Shown here piece by piece: positions 47,519 to 57,059 of a DNA stretch of 64,000 bases (position 1 is the first letter of the stretch; each line of letters opens with the position of its first letter). The stretch covers positions 2,834,001 to 2,898,000 of the forward strand of contig CP124756.1 in the NCBI GenBank assembly GCA_029972225.1. Direction: 5' to 3'. A program made the translations under genes and the position numbers. The notes beneath the pieces were generated by a model. The model made no database searches. It was not told where the DNA came from and saw only the letters and a program-made list of their open reading frames with translations. This stretch comes from Candidatus Thiothrix putei (GTDB lineage: Bacteria; Pseudomonadota; Gammaproteobacteria; Thiotrichales; Thiotrichaceae).

Positions 47519-47830
47519 CTAAGGTTGGCGTGTACGCTCCACCTGCTTCACCCGCAAATGCAACGCCGCCTTCGCCATCATGTGCGCACTCACCGGTGCT
47601 GTCATGAACAAAAACAGCGTCACCAGCACTTCATGCAAGCTCACCCCATCGGTATTGAACGAAAAGTACAAGGCCGAAGCCACCAACACCGCTCCCACGC
47701 CAATGGTCGTCGCCTTAGTCGGCCCGTGCAGGCGCATGAAAAAGTCCGGCATTTTCGCCAGTCCCCACGACCCCACCAGCGTAAAAAACGCCCCCACCAA
47801 CACCAAAATCGCTAACACTGCATCCAACAT
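47519..47830 (-). CDS. mrpG: Mrp Na+/H+ antiporter subunit G
   Basis: 103 residues, three helices (LAILVLVGAFFTLVGSWGLA; TTIGVGAVLVASALYFS; LVTLFLFMTAPVSAHMMA), the PhaG/MnhG fold with LPDFFMRLHGPTKATT-like KMPDFFMRLHGPTKATTIG. Last gene of the mrp operon, 4 bp after mrpF. Confidence 0.93.
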   Translation of the reverse strand: MLDAVLAILVLVGAFFTLVGSWGLAKMPDFFMRLHGPTKATTIGVGAVLVASALYFSFNTDGVSLHEVLVTLFLFMTAPVSAHMMAKAALHLRVKQVERTRQP

Positions 47831-47834
47831 CGCC

Positions 47835-48104
47835 CTACTCCATAATATCGCCGCGCAGCAAATACTTGCTCAGCGCAATCGTACCCACAAAGCCCATGAC
47901 CGCAATCAGCAAGGCCGCCTCGAAATACAACGCACTGCCTTGCAGCAAGCCGAACAACACCAGTAACGCAATCGTGTTCAGGTACAGCGTATCCAGTGCC
48001 AAAATCCGATCCGGCACATCTGGCCCCACCAACAAGCGGTACAAACTCAATAACAACGCCAACGACACCATACCGAATGCCCAAGGCAACACCATACTCA
48101 ACAT
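47835..48104 (-). CDS. mrpF: Mrp Na+/H+ antiporter subunit F
   Basis: 89 residues, three helices and the conserved loop LLVGPDVPDRILALDTLYLN with the acidic residues typical of MrpF/PhaF. It overlaps mrpE by 7 bp. Confidence 0.93.
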   Translation of the reverse strand: MLSMVLPWAFGMVSLALLLSLYRLLVGPDVPDRILALDTLYLNTIALLVLFGLLQGSALYFEAALLIAVMGFVGTIALSKYLLRGDIME

Positions 48105-48598
48105 TCGCGTAACACCTCTATCAATGGTTGCTCGTAACGCTGCTTCATTTCTCGAATGCTGGCTTCCACATCCGTCACATGCAGCGCGTGAATCATCAGG
48201 TGCTGTCTATCAGCCGACACCTCACACGAAACCGTCCCCGGTGTCAGCGAAATCGTATTCGCCAGCAAACTCACACCCAAAGGCGAACGAATATCCAAAT
48301 CCAGCCGCATAAACGCAGGCTGGAGCTTGTGCGTCGAACCCAGAATCAACACCGCCACATTCAGATTCGCGACCACAATATCCCACAACACCACCGCCAC
48401 AAACTTCAGCAATACCCACGGGCGGCGTACACACACCCGTTCCGGCCAAAATCCCACCGTCAAAAACGGAATCAGCAACGCCAGACCCGCCCCCAACACC
48501 ACATGCCCCATTGCCAGGGTATTGTTCAGCAACAACCAGATCAGCAACAAAAACACGCTCAATAGCGGATGCGGCAAGAATCGTTTCAACATGCTCAT
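48098..48598 (-). CDS. mrpE: Mrp Na+/H+ antiporter subunit E
   Basis: 166 residues with N-terminal helices and a soluble C-terminal region. The MrpE signature LGVSLLANTISLTPGTVSCE is present. It overlaps mrpD by 4 bp. Confidence 0.93.
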   Translation of the reverse strand: MSMLKRFLPHPLLSVFLLLIWLLLNNTLAMGHVVLGAGLALLIPFLTVGFWPERVCVRRPWVLLKFVAVVLWDIVVANLNVAVLILGSTHKLQPAFMRLDLDIRSPLGVSLLANTISLTPGTVSCEVSADRQHLMIHALHVTDVEASIREMKQRYEQPLIEVLREC

Positions 48599-50133
48599 TT
48601 ACCTCCCACCGCAGAGTCAAACACTGCCGCCCGATACCCCGCCGTATCCAAAGTTTGCGCAACAATTTGCTGCATCACGTCAGAAACCGGCTGCGCCAAC
48701 ACCACCAGCAACGGCACTGCCACCAGTAGCCACACCACCGCCACCAGACTCATCCCAAATGCCGGAATCTCTGTAGGCAATACCGGATCTGCCGCATCAG
48801 CATGATCTTTCACTTTGTAAAACAACACCGAACCGCTACGCGCCAAGGCAATCAACAACAAGGCACTGCTCAGCAAAACTATTGCCAACACAGCCCAACG
48901 CCAGGGATGCTCCAACGCCACCTGCAAAATCCACAACTTGCCAAAAAATCCCGACAACGGCGGCAAACCCAAAGCCGCCACCGCCGCAAACATAAACAAA
49001 CCACCCAATAAACGATGGTGTGGCAAGCGCATACCGGGGTCAAAACGGTCGGCATACGTCCCACGCCCGCGCACAATCACATCCGCCAACAGGAATAAAC
49101 CGCCCGCCAGCAAGGTAGAATGCACCAAATAGTACAACGCCGCCGCCAACCCCGTTTCAGAATGCAGCCCCACCGCAATCAGCAACATCGCCACCGAAGC
49201 CAGCACCAGATACGCCACCTGAAAGCGCAAGCGAAACGCCGCCAGCACGCCCAACGCCGCCAGCACCAAGGTAATCAGCCCCAGCCCCAGCAACCAAGGC
49301 GCGTAGAAATACGCCAGATTTCCGGCATCCGCCCCAAACACCGTGCCATGCACCCGGATAATCGCGTACACCCCAACCTTGGTCATAATCGCAAACAAGG
49401 CCGCCACCGGCGCAGAAGTCCTTGCATACGCCGCAGGCAACCACAAATACAGCGGAAACATCGCCGCCTTCAGCCCGAACACCAGCAATAGCAACAAACC
49501 CGCCGCCATCACCAACCCTTCACGCTCTGCCGGTAATGCCGCCACTTTCGCCGCCATATCCGCGATATTCAGCGTCCCCAACGCGCCATACAACGCCCCC
49601 AACGCAAACAGGAATACCGTCGAACCGACCAGATTCACCACCACATAATGCAGCCCCGCCACGGTGCGTTCCTTACCACCGCCATGCAGCAGCAAACTGT
49701 AAGAAGCCAGCAACAACACCTCAAAGAACACAAACAGGTTAAACGCATCCCCGGTCAGGAACGCCCCATTCAAGCCAAACAATTGCATCTGGAACAACAC
49801 ATGGAAATGGCTGCCTTGCGCATCAATCTCGGTGACAATCGCATACCACAACGCCCCGACCGCCAGCACTGCCGTTACCAGCAGCATCAAGACCGCAAGC
49901 TGGTCAAACACCAAGGTAATGCCGAATGGCGCAGGCCAGTTGCCCAACGCATACACCTGCCGCTGCCCAGCCAGTGCGCCATCAAACAACCACACCACCA
50001 ACATCAGCAAGGCAAACGCGGCGGCAAAACCCACCATGCGTTGCACCTGCAAACCCAGCGGACGCAGTAACAGCAAGAGGATTCCCGCCAACAACGGCAA
50101 TAGGATCGGAAGAATCGGCAAGTGCATCATCAC
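48595..50133 (-). CDS. mrpD: Mrp Na+/H+ antiporter subunit D
   Basis: 512 residues, about 14 helices, proton-translocating module related to NuoL/M/N. Key segments: FLTGDAFNLFVFFEVLLLAS (helix 5 Glu), FGLKAAMFPLYLWLPAAYAR (Lys), LVHSTLLAGGLFLLADVIV (Lys-region His). It overlaps mrpC by 4 bp. Confidence 0.95.
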   Translation of the reverse strand: MMMHLPILPILLPLLAGILLLLLRPLGLQVQRMVGFAAAFALLMLVVWLFDGALAGQRQVYALGNWPAPFGITLVFDQLAVLMLLVTAVLAVGALWYAIVTEIDAQGSHFHVLFQMQLFGLNGAFLTGDAFNLFVFFEVLLLASYSLLLHGGGKERTVAGLHYVVVNLVGSTVFLFALGALYGALGTLNIADMAAKVAALPAEREGLVMAAGLLLLLVFGLKAAMFPLYLWLPAAYARTSAPVAALFAIMTKVGVYAIIRVHGTVFGADAGNLAYFYAPWLLGLGLITLVLAALGVLAAFRLRFQVAYLVLASVAMLLIAVGLHSETGLAAALYYLVHSTLLAGGLFLLADVIVRGRGTYADRFDPGMRLPHHRLLGGLFMFAAVAALGLPPLSGFFGKLWILQVALEHPWRWAVLAIVLLSSALLLIALARSGSVLFYKVKDHADAADPVLPTEIPAFGMSLVAVVWLLVAVPLLVVLAQPVSDVMQQIVAQTLDTAGYRAAVFDSAVGGK

Positions 50134-50462
50134 ACCTCACCCCCTTTCCCATCCACATGATCACTGCCCGTTTCGCCCCGCGCTTTCAACGCCAGTACGA
50201 TGGCAAACGCGGTCATCCCGAAGGCAATCACAATCGCCGTCAACACCAATGCCTGCGGCAACGGGTCGGCATATCCCGCTGCATCCGGGCGCACAATCGC
50301 AGGCACACCAATGGCCAGCCGCCCCATCGCAAACAAAAACAGATTGGTCGCATACGACAATAACGTCAGCCCCATCACCACCGGAAAGGTACTGGCACGC
50401 AACACCAGATACACCCCGCAAGCCACCAGCACCCCGATACTCAAGGCAATCAAACCTTCCAT
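50130..50462 (-). CDS. mrpC: Mrp Na+/H+ antiporter subunit C
   Basis: 110 residues, NuoK-like, three helices with LTLLSYATNLFLFAMGRL and ALVLTAIVIAFGMTAFAIVL. Starts on the stop of mrpA (TAATG). Confidence 0.94.
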   Translation of the reverse strand: MEGLIALSIGVLVACGVYLVLRASTFPVVMGLTLLSYATNLFLFAMGRLAIGVPAIVRPDAAGYADPLPQALVLTAIVIAFGMTAFAIVLALKARGETGSDHVDGKGGEV

Positions 50463-53284
50463 TACACCTCTCCTTGCAGCACAGGTGCGGGCGCATCCAC
50501 TCGGTTAAGCTTGCCCAGTTCCACCAGAATCATCACCGTTGCCCCAACCACTACCAAAAATACCCCAGTATCAAAGAACATCGCACTTGCCAGCTCAAAA
50601 TCACCCACGACAGGCCAATGCACATGCGTATAAGCCGACGTGAGGAACGGATACCCCAACGCCATCGCCACCATCCCCGTGCCTGCTGCCACCAGCAAAC
50701 CCGCCGCCAGCCACGAATGCATGTCAGTGCGAATCCGTTGCGCCGTCCAGCCAATCCCATTCGCCAAGTTCTGCAACACAATCGCTAGGGCCGCAATCAA
50801 CCCCGCAATAAATCCGCCACCCGGCAAGTTATGCCCACGCAGGAACACAAACACCGCCACCATCAACATCAGCGGGAACAACACCCGACTAAACGTTTGC
50901 AAAATAAACGGATTCGCCTCCAACGCCCAAGCGCGTCCACTGCTATCTTCCGCAGGCGCATACAATTTAATTTGCTGCAACAAAGCAAAAATCCCTAAGC
51001 CCGCCAGTGCCAGCACCGCGATTTCACCCATGGTGTCAAAACCCCGGAAATCCACCAGAATCACATTCACCACATTCGCACCACCACCGCCCGGCACGCT
51101 TTGCGTCACAAAATAATCCGCCAACGTCGCTGTCTCACGGGTCATCACCGCCAACGCCAACGCCGCTGATCCCAACCCCAACAATCCCGCCAAAATACCG
51201 TCACGCCACTTACGCCACACCGCACTGACACGCGGGGTATATTGCGGCAAGAAATACAAGGCCAGCATCAGCAGCACAATCGTAACGATTTCCACCGACA
51301 ATTGCGTCAAGGCCAAATCCGGTGCGGAAAATTTCACGAAAGCCAGCGACACCACCAAACCAACCGCGCCCAAGATTACCAGTGCAATCAAGCGTTCGCG
51401 GTGCAATACCACACTCAATAAGCTGGCCAGAATCAAGGTTGCCCCCACTGCCAAACTCACCGCATCCAACGGCAACAATGCCCGCTCACCCAACAAGGGC
51501 GCAGCACTCAACAAGAAACCCGCCGCGCCCATCAACAAGGTAAAACCTAATACCCAGAACAATTTATCCTGCAACGCCCCCCGGTCAAACCCACGGGTCA
51601 CGCCACGCGCCACCTGCAACAGCTTGTCGATTTTCCAGTCATACAAATGCCGCAATTGCTGACCACGCACCCGTGATTCATACCAGGCAAACAAAGGCTT
51701 GCGCACCGCATACACCGTAATTCCGCCCACCAGCGCAATAAAACTCATCAGCAACGGCTCATTAAACCCGTGCCAAATCGCCAGACTGTATTCAGGCGGA
51801 ACGCCCTGCAATGTTCCCTGCACAGCCACCGCCAGCAACGGCGCGACCGTAAACATCGGCAACATCCCCACTGCGATGCACAACACCACCAGCACATCGA
51901 CCGGAATCCGCATAAACGGCGGCGGTTCGTGCGGCGTTTTCGGTAAATTCACCGGCTCACCGTTGAAAAACACGTCATGGATAAAGCGCAGCGAATACGC
52001 CACCGAAAACACCCCAGCAAGCGTTGCCATCACCGGAATCGTCTGCCCCCACAACGATTCCCCGGAAGCCACCACCGCCTGATCGAAGAACATTTCCTTA
52101 CTCAAAAAACCATTCAGCAACGGCACACCCGCCATTGCCGCTGCCGCAATCATTGCCAACACCGCCGTGTGCGGCATGTATTTCAGCAAACCGTTGATGC
52201 GGCGCATGTCGCGCGTGCCGGTTTCATGGTCAATAATTCCCGCCACCATGAATAACGAAGCCTTGAAGGTGGCGTGATTGATAATGTGGAACAAGGCCGC
52301 CACCGCCGCCAGTTCCGTTCCCAACCCAAACAGCAAGGTGATCAGCCCCAGATGGCTAATGGTCGAATACGCCAGCAAGCCTTTTAAATCGTGCTGGAAC
52401 AACGCCACGAATGCGCCCAGCAGCAAGGTAATCATCCCCACCGTGCCAATCAGCCAGGACCATTCCGGCGTACCCGCCAACACCGGAAAAAATCGCGCCA
52501 ACAGGAAAATCCCCGCTTTCACCATCGTGGCGGAGTGCAAATACGCGGAAACAGGGGTCGGTGCTGCCATCGCATTCGGCAGCCAGAAATGGAACGGAAA
52601 TTGCGCCGATTTGGTAAACACCCCAATCGCAATCAACACCAAAGTCGGCAAATACAGCGCATGGGCACGGATTTGCTCACCCGCCAGCAACACATCCGAC
52701 AGGTTGTAACTGCCCGCCATCTTCCCCAGCAGCAAAATCCCTGCCAGCAAAGCCAGCCCGCCGCCACCCGTGATTGCCAATGCCATCCGCGCCCCTTGCC
52801 GCGCATCTTTACGGTGTTGCCAGTAACTGATCAGCAGGAAAGAACTCAGTGAAGTCATTTCCCAGAACACCATTAATTGCAGCAGGTTTTCCGACAACAC
52901 CACGCCCAGCATCGACCCCATAAAGGTAAGCATGTAGGCAAAAAATCGCCCCATTGAATCTTTGGCAGACAGGTAATAACGCGCATAGAGGATAACCAAC
53001 AGGCCAATGACGAGAATCATCAGGGCAAACAATGCACCCAGACCATCTAAGCGGAAGGCGAAATCCAGCCCGATAGCAGGCATCCACGCCCAAGATTGAA
53101 CCACCGTCTCACCGTCAAACACGGCAATCAATGCAGGGTACAACACCCCCAACGCCAGTAATGTCGTGACTCCCGCCAGCCATGCCGCCGCCACCCGATG
53201 AAAATGCGCAGCCCACGCCACCGCCACCGCCCCCACAAAAGGCAGCAACACCGCTAACGGCAGATTAATCGTTGAAACATCCAT
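50462..53284 (-). CDS. mrpA: Mrp Na+/H+ antiporter, fused subunits A and B
   Basis: 940 residues. The MrpA part (residues 1 to ~780) is NuoL-like: LLQLMVFWEMTSLSSFLLIS, FTKSAQFPFHFWLPNAMAAP, HIINHATFKASLFMVAGIID, then a C-terminal MrpA extension with LTQLSVEIVTIVLLML. The last ~130 residues are MrpB-like (FLRGHNLPGGGFIAGLIAAL). This fused MrpAB form explains why no separate mrpB follows. The start lies only 88 bp from the IS630 copy 2 border at 53372, so the native promoter may be displaced. Confidence 0.94.
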   Translation of the reverse strand: MDVSTINLPLAVLLPFVGAVAVAWAAHFHRVAAAWLAGVTTLLALGVLYPALIAVFDGETVVQSWAWMPAIGLDFAFRLDGLGALFALMILVIGLLVILYARYYLSAKDSMGRFFAYMLTFMGSMLGVVLSENLLQLMVFWEMTSLSSFLLISYWQHRKDARQGARMALAITGGGGLALLAGILLLGKMAGSYNLSDVLLAGEQIRAHALYLPTLVLIAIGVFTKSAQFPFHFWLPNAMAAPTPVSAYLHSATMVKAGIFLLARFFPVLAGTPEWSWLIGTVGMITLLLGAFVALFQHDLKGLLAYSTISHLGLITLLFGLGTELAAVAALFHIINHATFKASLFMVAGIIDHETGTRDMRRINGLLKYMPHTAVLAMIAAAAMAGVPLLNGFLSKEMFFDQAVVASGESLWGQTIPVMATLAGVFSVAYSLRFIHDVFFNGEPVNLPKTPHEPPPFMRIPVDVLVVLCIAVGMLPMFTVAPLLAVAVQGTLQGVPPEYSLAIWHGFNEPLLMSFIALVGGITVYAVRKPLFAWYESRVRGQQLRHLYDWKIDKLLQVARGVTRGFDRGALQDKLFWVLGFTLLMGAAGFLLSAAPLLGERALLPLDAVSLAVGATLILASLLSVVLHRERLIALVILGAVGLVVSLAFVKFSAPDLALTQLSVEIVTIVLLMLALYFLPQYTPRVSAVWRKWRDGILAGLLGLGSAALALAVMTRETATLADYFVTQSVPGGGGANVVNVILVDFRGFDTMGEIAVLALAGLGIFALLQQIKLYAPAEDSSGRAWALEANPFILQTFSRVLFPLMLMVAVFVFLRGHNLPGGGFIAGLIAALAIVLQNLANGIGWTAQRIRTDMHSWLAAGLLVAAGTGMVAMALGYPFLTSAYTHVHWPVVGDFELASAMFFDTGVFLVVVGATVMILVELGKLNRVDAPAPVLQGEV

Positions 53285-53373
53285 TCAGCACCATTGCAAC
53301 AAAGCCGGGTCATTTCCGGCGGTGTCCCGATTCTACCCTAACAAAAGCATGAAGTGCTGATTTCGTCACGCTA

Positions 53374-54509
53374 TACCAGTCCGTGCCATAAAATAGTTTT
53401 TTTGATCAAGGAAATATGGTTAGATGACTGGTAACAAAAGCAGCCATGAGTAATGTATGACATTAAAAATCACTTTCACTGAGGATGAGATAGCGGAGCT
53501 GTTCTACTGGAAGGAGCGCCATCCTCATCCCAGAGTCCGTAAGAAAATGTCCGTGCTGTACCTGAAATCCCAACAGTTGACGCATAAGGAAATCAAACGA
53601 TTGGAAAGGATTACAGAAGCCACGCTGCTTGCCTACCTAAACGCCTACCTACAACCTAACGGTTTAGAAGCTCTTAAAGAAATACGATTCAATAAACCAC
53701 AGAGTGATTTGATGGCATATAAAGACAAGATTGAAGCCTATTTTCGTGAATATCCCCCCGCAACCAGCAAGGCGGCAGCCGCTAAGATTGAGGAGCTGAC
53801 AGGCATCAAACGCAGTGAGGACAGGGTACGTGTCTTTATGAAGAAAATAGGGATGGACATCCATAAAGTGGGGATGATACCCGCCAAAGCTGATGTGGAA
53901 GCACAAGAAAAGTTCCTGGAAAATGAACTAAAACCGCGCATTCAGGAGGCTAAGGAGGGCAAACGCGCCCTTTTTTTGTCGATGCCGCCCACTTCGTGTT
54001 AGCACCGTTTCTGGGGTTTTTGTGGTCATTTTCCCGCGTATTCATCAAAGCCCCCTGTGGTCGACAACGCTACAACGTATTGGGCGCACTCAATGCGATA
54101 ACGCTACAACTCATCACGATCACTAACGACTCCTATATCAACGCTAACAGCGTGTGTGAATTATTGGAAAAAATTGCAGCGTTAGCACTCAAAATACCGA
54201 TCACTTTGGTCTTGGATAATGCCAAGTATCAACGCTGTGAAGCCGTGTTTGCCTGTGCGAAAAGGCTCAATATTGAACTATTATTTTTACCGACCTATTC
54301 ACCCAACCTCAATCTGATTGAACGGTTGTGGAAGTTCGTCAAGAAAAAATGCTTGTACTCGAAATACTATGATAAGTTTCCCGCTTTCAAGGCGGCCATC
54401 ACCAACTGTCTCGACAAGCTGGATACCGATCACAAGAAAGAACTGACCCAGTTGATGACAACAAATTTTCAAACCTTTAAAAATGTTCAGGTCTTGACGC
54501 TGTAAGGTA
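53374..54509 (+). mobile_element. IS630-family element, copy 2
   Basis: 1136 bp, ends and TA duplication (53372-53373 and 54510-54511) as in copy 1. One base differs near the left end (GATCAAGG against GATCAGGG). The interval 53285-53371 upstream of mrpA is otherwise gene-free. Confidence 0.92.
53457..54505 (+). CDS. IS630-family transposase (two frames), copy 2
   Basis: Same two-frame arrangement as copy 1 (frames 53457-54002 and to 54505), with the CCC-T7 slip site at 53968-53977. The two frames translate identically to copy 1. Expected to be active if the -1 shift operates. Confidence 0.87.
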
Positions 54510-54662
54510 TAGCAGGGTTAATACCATATGTCTGTTTTCCCGCTTAAACGCGCCATTTTTTAAAACAACTTACTCAGCTTCTTGCTCGTCAACCACAACA
54601 ATAATGGCTGATCGGGCAAACTCTCAAACCGTTATTTCAAACCTACCCAAATCTACCTATAG

Positions 54663-55871
54663 CTAACTAAAAGTAGTCATGGTGTTGAATTCCTGCTTCA
54701 CGGGGGCTGGTTTCGTCTTCGGCTTGCGCCCAAGACCAGAGCCTTCCCCTCCACAGGCAGACACCGTGTAACTCACGGCGTATTCTTCTAAATTCTTGGC
54801 GGCATTTACGTCACGGTCATGGACTGCACCGCAAACGGGGCAAGTCCATTCACGTACCGACAGTGGCAGCTTGTCCACTTTATGCCCACAGCCAGCAGCA
54901 GAACAGGTTTTGCTGGAGGCAAAAAACCGATCAGCCACCACGACCACCGCACCCCGCATTCCCGCCTTGTATTCCAGTTGACGGCGAAACTCGAAAAACC
55001 CCATATCACTGATGGCACGGGATAAATGGCGATTTTTCACCATACCCGACACGTTCAAATCTTCAATGCCGATGGTGTGAAAACGGCGGGTCAAATCCGT
55101 GGTGAGCTGGTGCAAACTGTCTTGGCGGATATTGGCGATACGTGCGTGAAGTTTTGCCAGTTTTTGTTTTGCCTTGTGGCGGTTGGCACTGCTTTTGACC
55201 TTGCGGGACAGGCTGCGCGAGAGCCGTTTTAGGCGGGAAAGCAAGGCTTTATGCGGCTTCGCCCCGACCACTTTTTCCCCCGTTGACAGCGTTGCCAGTG
55301 CGGATACACCCAAATCTACCCCCACTGCGCCTTGGTTTTCGGCAGGCAGGAGGTGGTTTGAGATGGTGTCCACGGTGATGCTGGCGAACCACTGGTCAGC
55401 GGTGCGGGAAACCGTGGCAGAGAGAATTTTACCGGAAAAGCGTAACGTTTCCCGCATCCGCACTAACCCAAGGTTGGGAATGCGGATGCGGCAAGCGTCG
55501 ATGGCAAACTGGTCGTTAGTGAGGGTGAAACTGTCGCGGCTTTTGCCTTTCTTTTTGAATTGCGGGTACTTGGCTCGCCCCGCAAAGAAGTTCTTGAAAG
55601 CTGCACCGAGTTGGATAATCGCCATTTGCGGGGCGTTTTTGGTGACTTCCAGCATCCAGGGAAATTGTTCGCGCTTGATGGCGTTCAATTGGCGGCGCAA
55701 GCGCATTTGGTTGGGTTTTGGCTGGGTGTTGTCTTCCTTCCATGCCGTGTATTGGGTTTGCCATTCCGCTAATGCCCAATTGTAGGCAAACCGCGCTGTG
55801 CCTGCGGCTTTCGCCAAGTACGTCGCTTGCTTATGGTTGGGGTCAAGGCGGATTTTGTGGCTGATGATCAT
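54663..55871 (-). CDS. tnpB: TnpB RNA-guided nuclease (IS200/IS605 superfamily, IS1341 type)
   Basis: 402 residues from ATG 55871 (MIISHKIRLDPNHKQATYLA); the upstream in-frame ATG at 55907 lies in the neighbouring IS630 end. The RuvC triad is present: Asp in AVGVDLGVSALATL, Glu in IGIEDLNVSGMVKN, Asp in AVHDRDVNAAKNLEEYA. A zinc ribbon (CSAAGCGH and CPVC) sits between the last two. Known TnpB proteins use an omega RNA from the 3' end of their element to cut DNA. No tnpA transposase is near, so this is an orphan. The gene looks intact. Confidence 0.92.
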   Translation of the reverse strand: MIISHKIRLDPNHKQATYLAKAAGTARFAYNWALAEWQTQYTAWKEDNTQPKPNQMRLRRQLNAIKREQFPWMLEVTKNAPQMAIIQLGAAFKNFFAGRAKYPQFKKKGKSRDSFTLTNDQFAIDACRIRIPNLGLVRMRETLRFSGKILSATVSRTADQWFASITVDTISNHLLPAENQGAVGVDLGVSALATLSTGEKVVGAKPHKALLSRLKRLSRSLSRKVKSSANRHKAKQKLAKLHARIANIRQDSLHQLTTDLTRRFHTIGIEDLNVSGMVKNRHLSRAISDMGFFEFRRQLEYKAGMRGAVVVVADRFFASSKTCSAAGCGHKVDKLPLSVREWTCPVCGAVHDRDVNAAKNLEEYAVSYTVSACGGEGSGLGRKPKTKPAPVKQEFNTMTTFS

Positions 55872-55899
55872 GGCAAACAGAATGCAGCGCGGTGTGATA

Positions 55900-57027
55900 T
55901 ACTTCAACCGCCCATAATTGCAGATTCCTCAAAGGTCTGAAAGTTGAGAGTCAGCAAGGAGTCCAAGGCTTTTTTATGCGTAGTGTGGGTTTGTGCCAAA
56001 CAGGCATCAATGGCCTGCGCAAACGCGGTAAAGTTTTCATGGTAACGTGAATACAGGCATTCCTTCTTCACAAACTTCCAGAGGCGCTCAATCAGGTTCA
56101 GGTTGGGGGAATAAGCGGGTAGGAACAACAGTTCGATCCCGAGTGTTTGGGCGAATGTTTGTACCAGGCTACAGCGCTGGTAACGGGCATTGTCCATCAC
56201 CAAGGTCACCGGGACATCCAGGGCCAATGCCTTGATTTGCCGAAGCAACTGACAAACACTTTGGGAGTTGATGTAACTGTCATTGGTCACGGTGACCAGT
56301 TCATGGGTGACTGCATTCAACGCACCGAGGACATTGTAGCGCTGGCGTCCGGCAGGGGCGCGGATGAACAGCCGGGTGAAACACCACAGGAACCCCAGAA
56401 ACGGGGCCAGGACAAAATGGGCGGCGTCGACAAAGAAAACGGCGCGTTTTCCGGCCTTGGCCTCCTCAAGACGCGGCTCCAGCTCTTTTTTTAAAAGTCT
56501 CCTGGGCAGCAGGGTCGGCTTTCGCCGGTATCATCCCCACCTTCCTGACGGACAAACCCAAGTCATGCAGGAATAGCCGCACGGCTTCCCGCTTGAGTTC
56601 AAGGCCGGTTAAGCGCTGTATATCAGCGATCGCCTGACTGATCCGGGTCGGTGGATGCTTCTCAAAATGTTTCTTCAGGGGCTCACGGAAAGGTTCCAAC
56701 CGGCGGGTTGGGCGACGGAAATCCAGTTGTTCCAAGGCAGCGATCCCACCTTGTTGGTAACGTTTCAAATAACGGGTGACCGTCGTTGAACTCACCTGTG
56801 CCAGCCGTTCAATGTCCCCATGCGCCATTCCCTGGCTTTTTAGCCACAACACTTCCATCCGTTGGCGGACGCGAGGGTGGGCATGGCGGTAACGCCCCTC
56901 ATTCAAGGCGGTTTGATCGGATTCGCTGAAGTCTATCTGGATCATGGAAAGGACGACCGGTTGCCAATAACAGCCGTACTTTGCTTGAGGGCTTCTCATT
57001 ATTCAACAGCTATTCACGGGCAAAGTA
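55900..57027 (-). mobile_element. Second, distinct IS630-type element
   Basis: 1128 bp. Ends read ACTT.. and ..AAGT inside TATACTT (55898) and AAGTATA (to 57029), giving a TA duplication at 55898-55899 and 57028-57029. The transposase is related to but clearly different from that of the three-copy IS630. Confidence 0.82.
55904..56945 (-). CDS. IS630-type transposase of the second element, frameshifted
   Basis: Frame 1 from ATG 56945 (MIQIDFSESDQTALNEGRYR) carries HTH segments (GDIERLAQVSSTTVTRYLKR) and KVGMIPAKADPAAQETFKK. Frame 2 continues ELEPRLEEAKAGKRAVFFVD with the DDE core (VMDNARYQRC, PAYSPNLNLIERLWKFVKKE) to 55904. They meet at an A7 run (56486-56492). Here a +1 move (or one A fewer) is needed, unlike the -1 slip in the other IS630, so a true indel is as likely as programmed frameshifting. 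Confidence 0.75.
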
Positions 57028-57059
57028 TAGTTGTCTAGTCATCCGTGCTTTTGCTGCTA

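Larger units (their letters stand above)
54511..57057 (-). other. TnpB element body with its left end split by an IS630 element
   Basis: Reading on the minus strand, 57057-57030 (GCAGCAAAAGCACGGATGAC...) would have joined directly to 55897-55872 (TCACACCGCG...) and tnpB before the IS630-type element at 55900-57027 inserted. These are probably left-end sequences of the TnpB element. The 3' flank 54511-54662 holds no gene and is where an omega RNA/right end should lie. Exact borders are not resolved. Confidence 0.4.

Noticed and set aside
48100..53250. Many long plus-strand open frames across the mrp operon
   Set aside because: They are His/Arg/Pro/Gln-rich complements of GC-biased membrane-protein genes, with no ribosome sites or domains.
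57030..57057. A short remnant of another IS630 end between the two IS630 elements
   Set aside because: It is better explained as the left-end flank of the TnpB element, since it would be continuous with 55897 once the inserted IS is removed.
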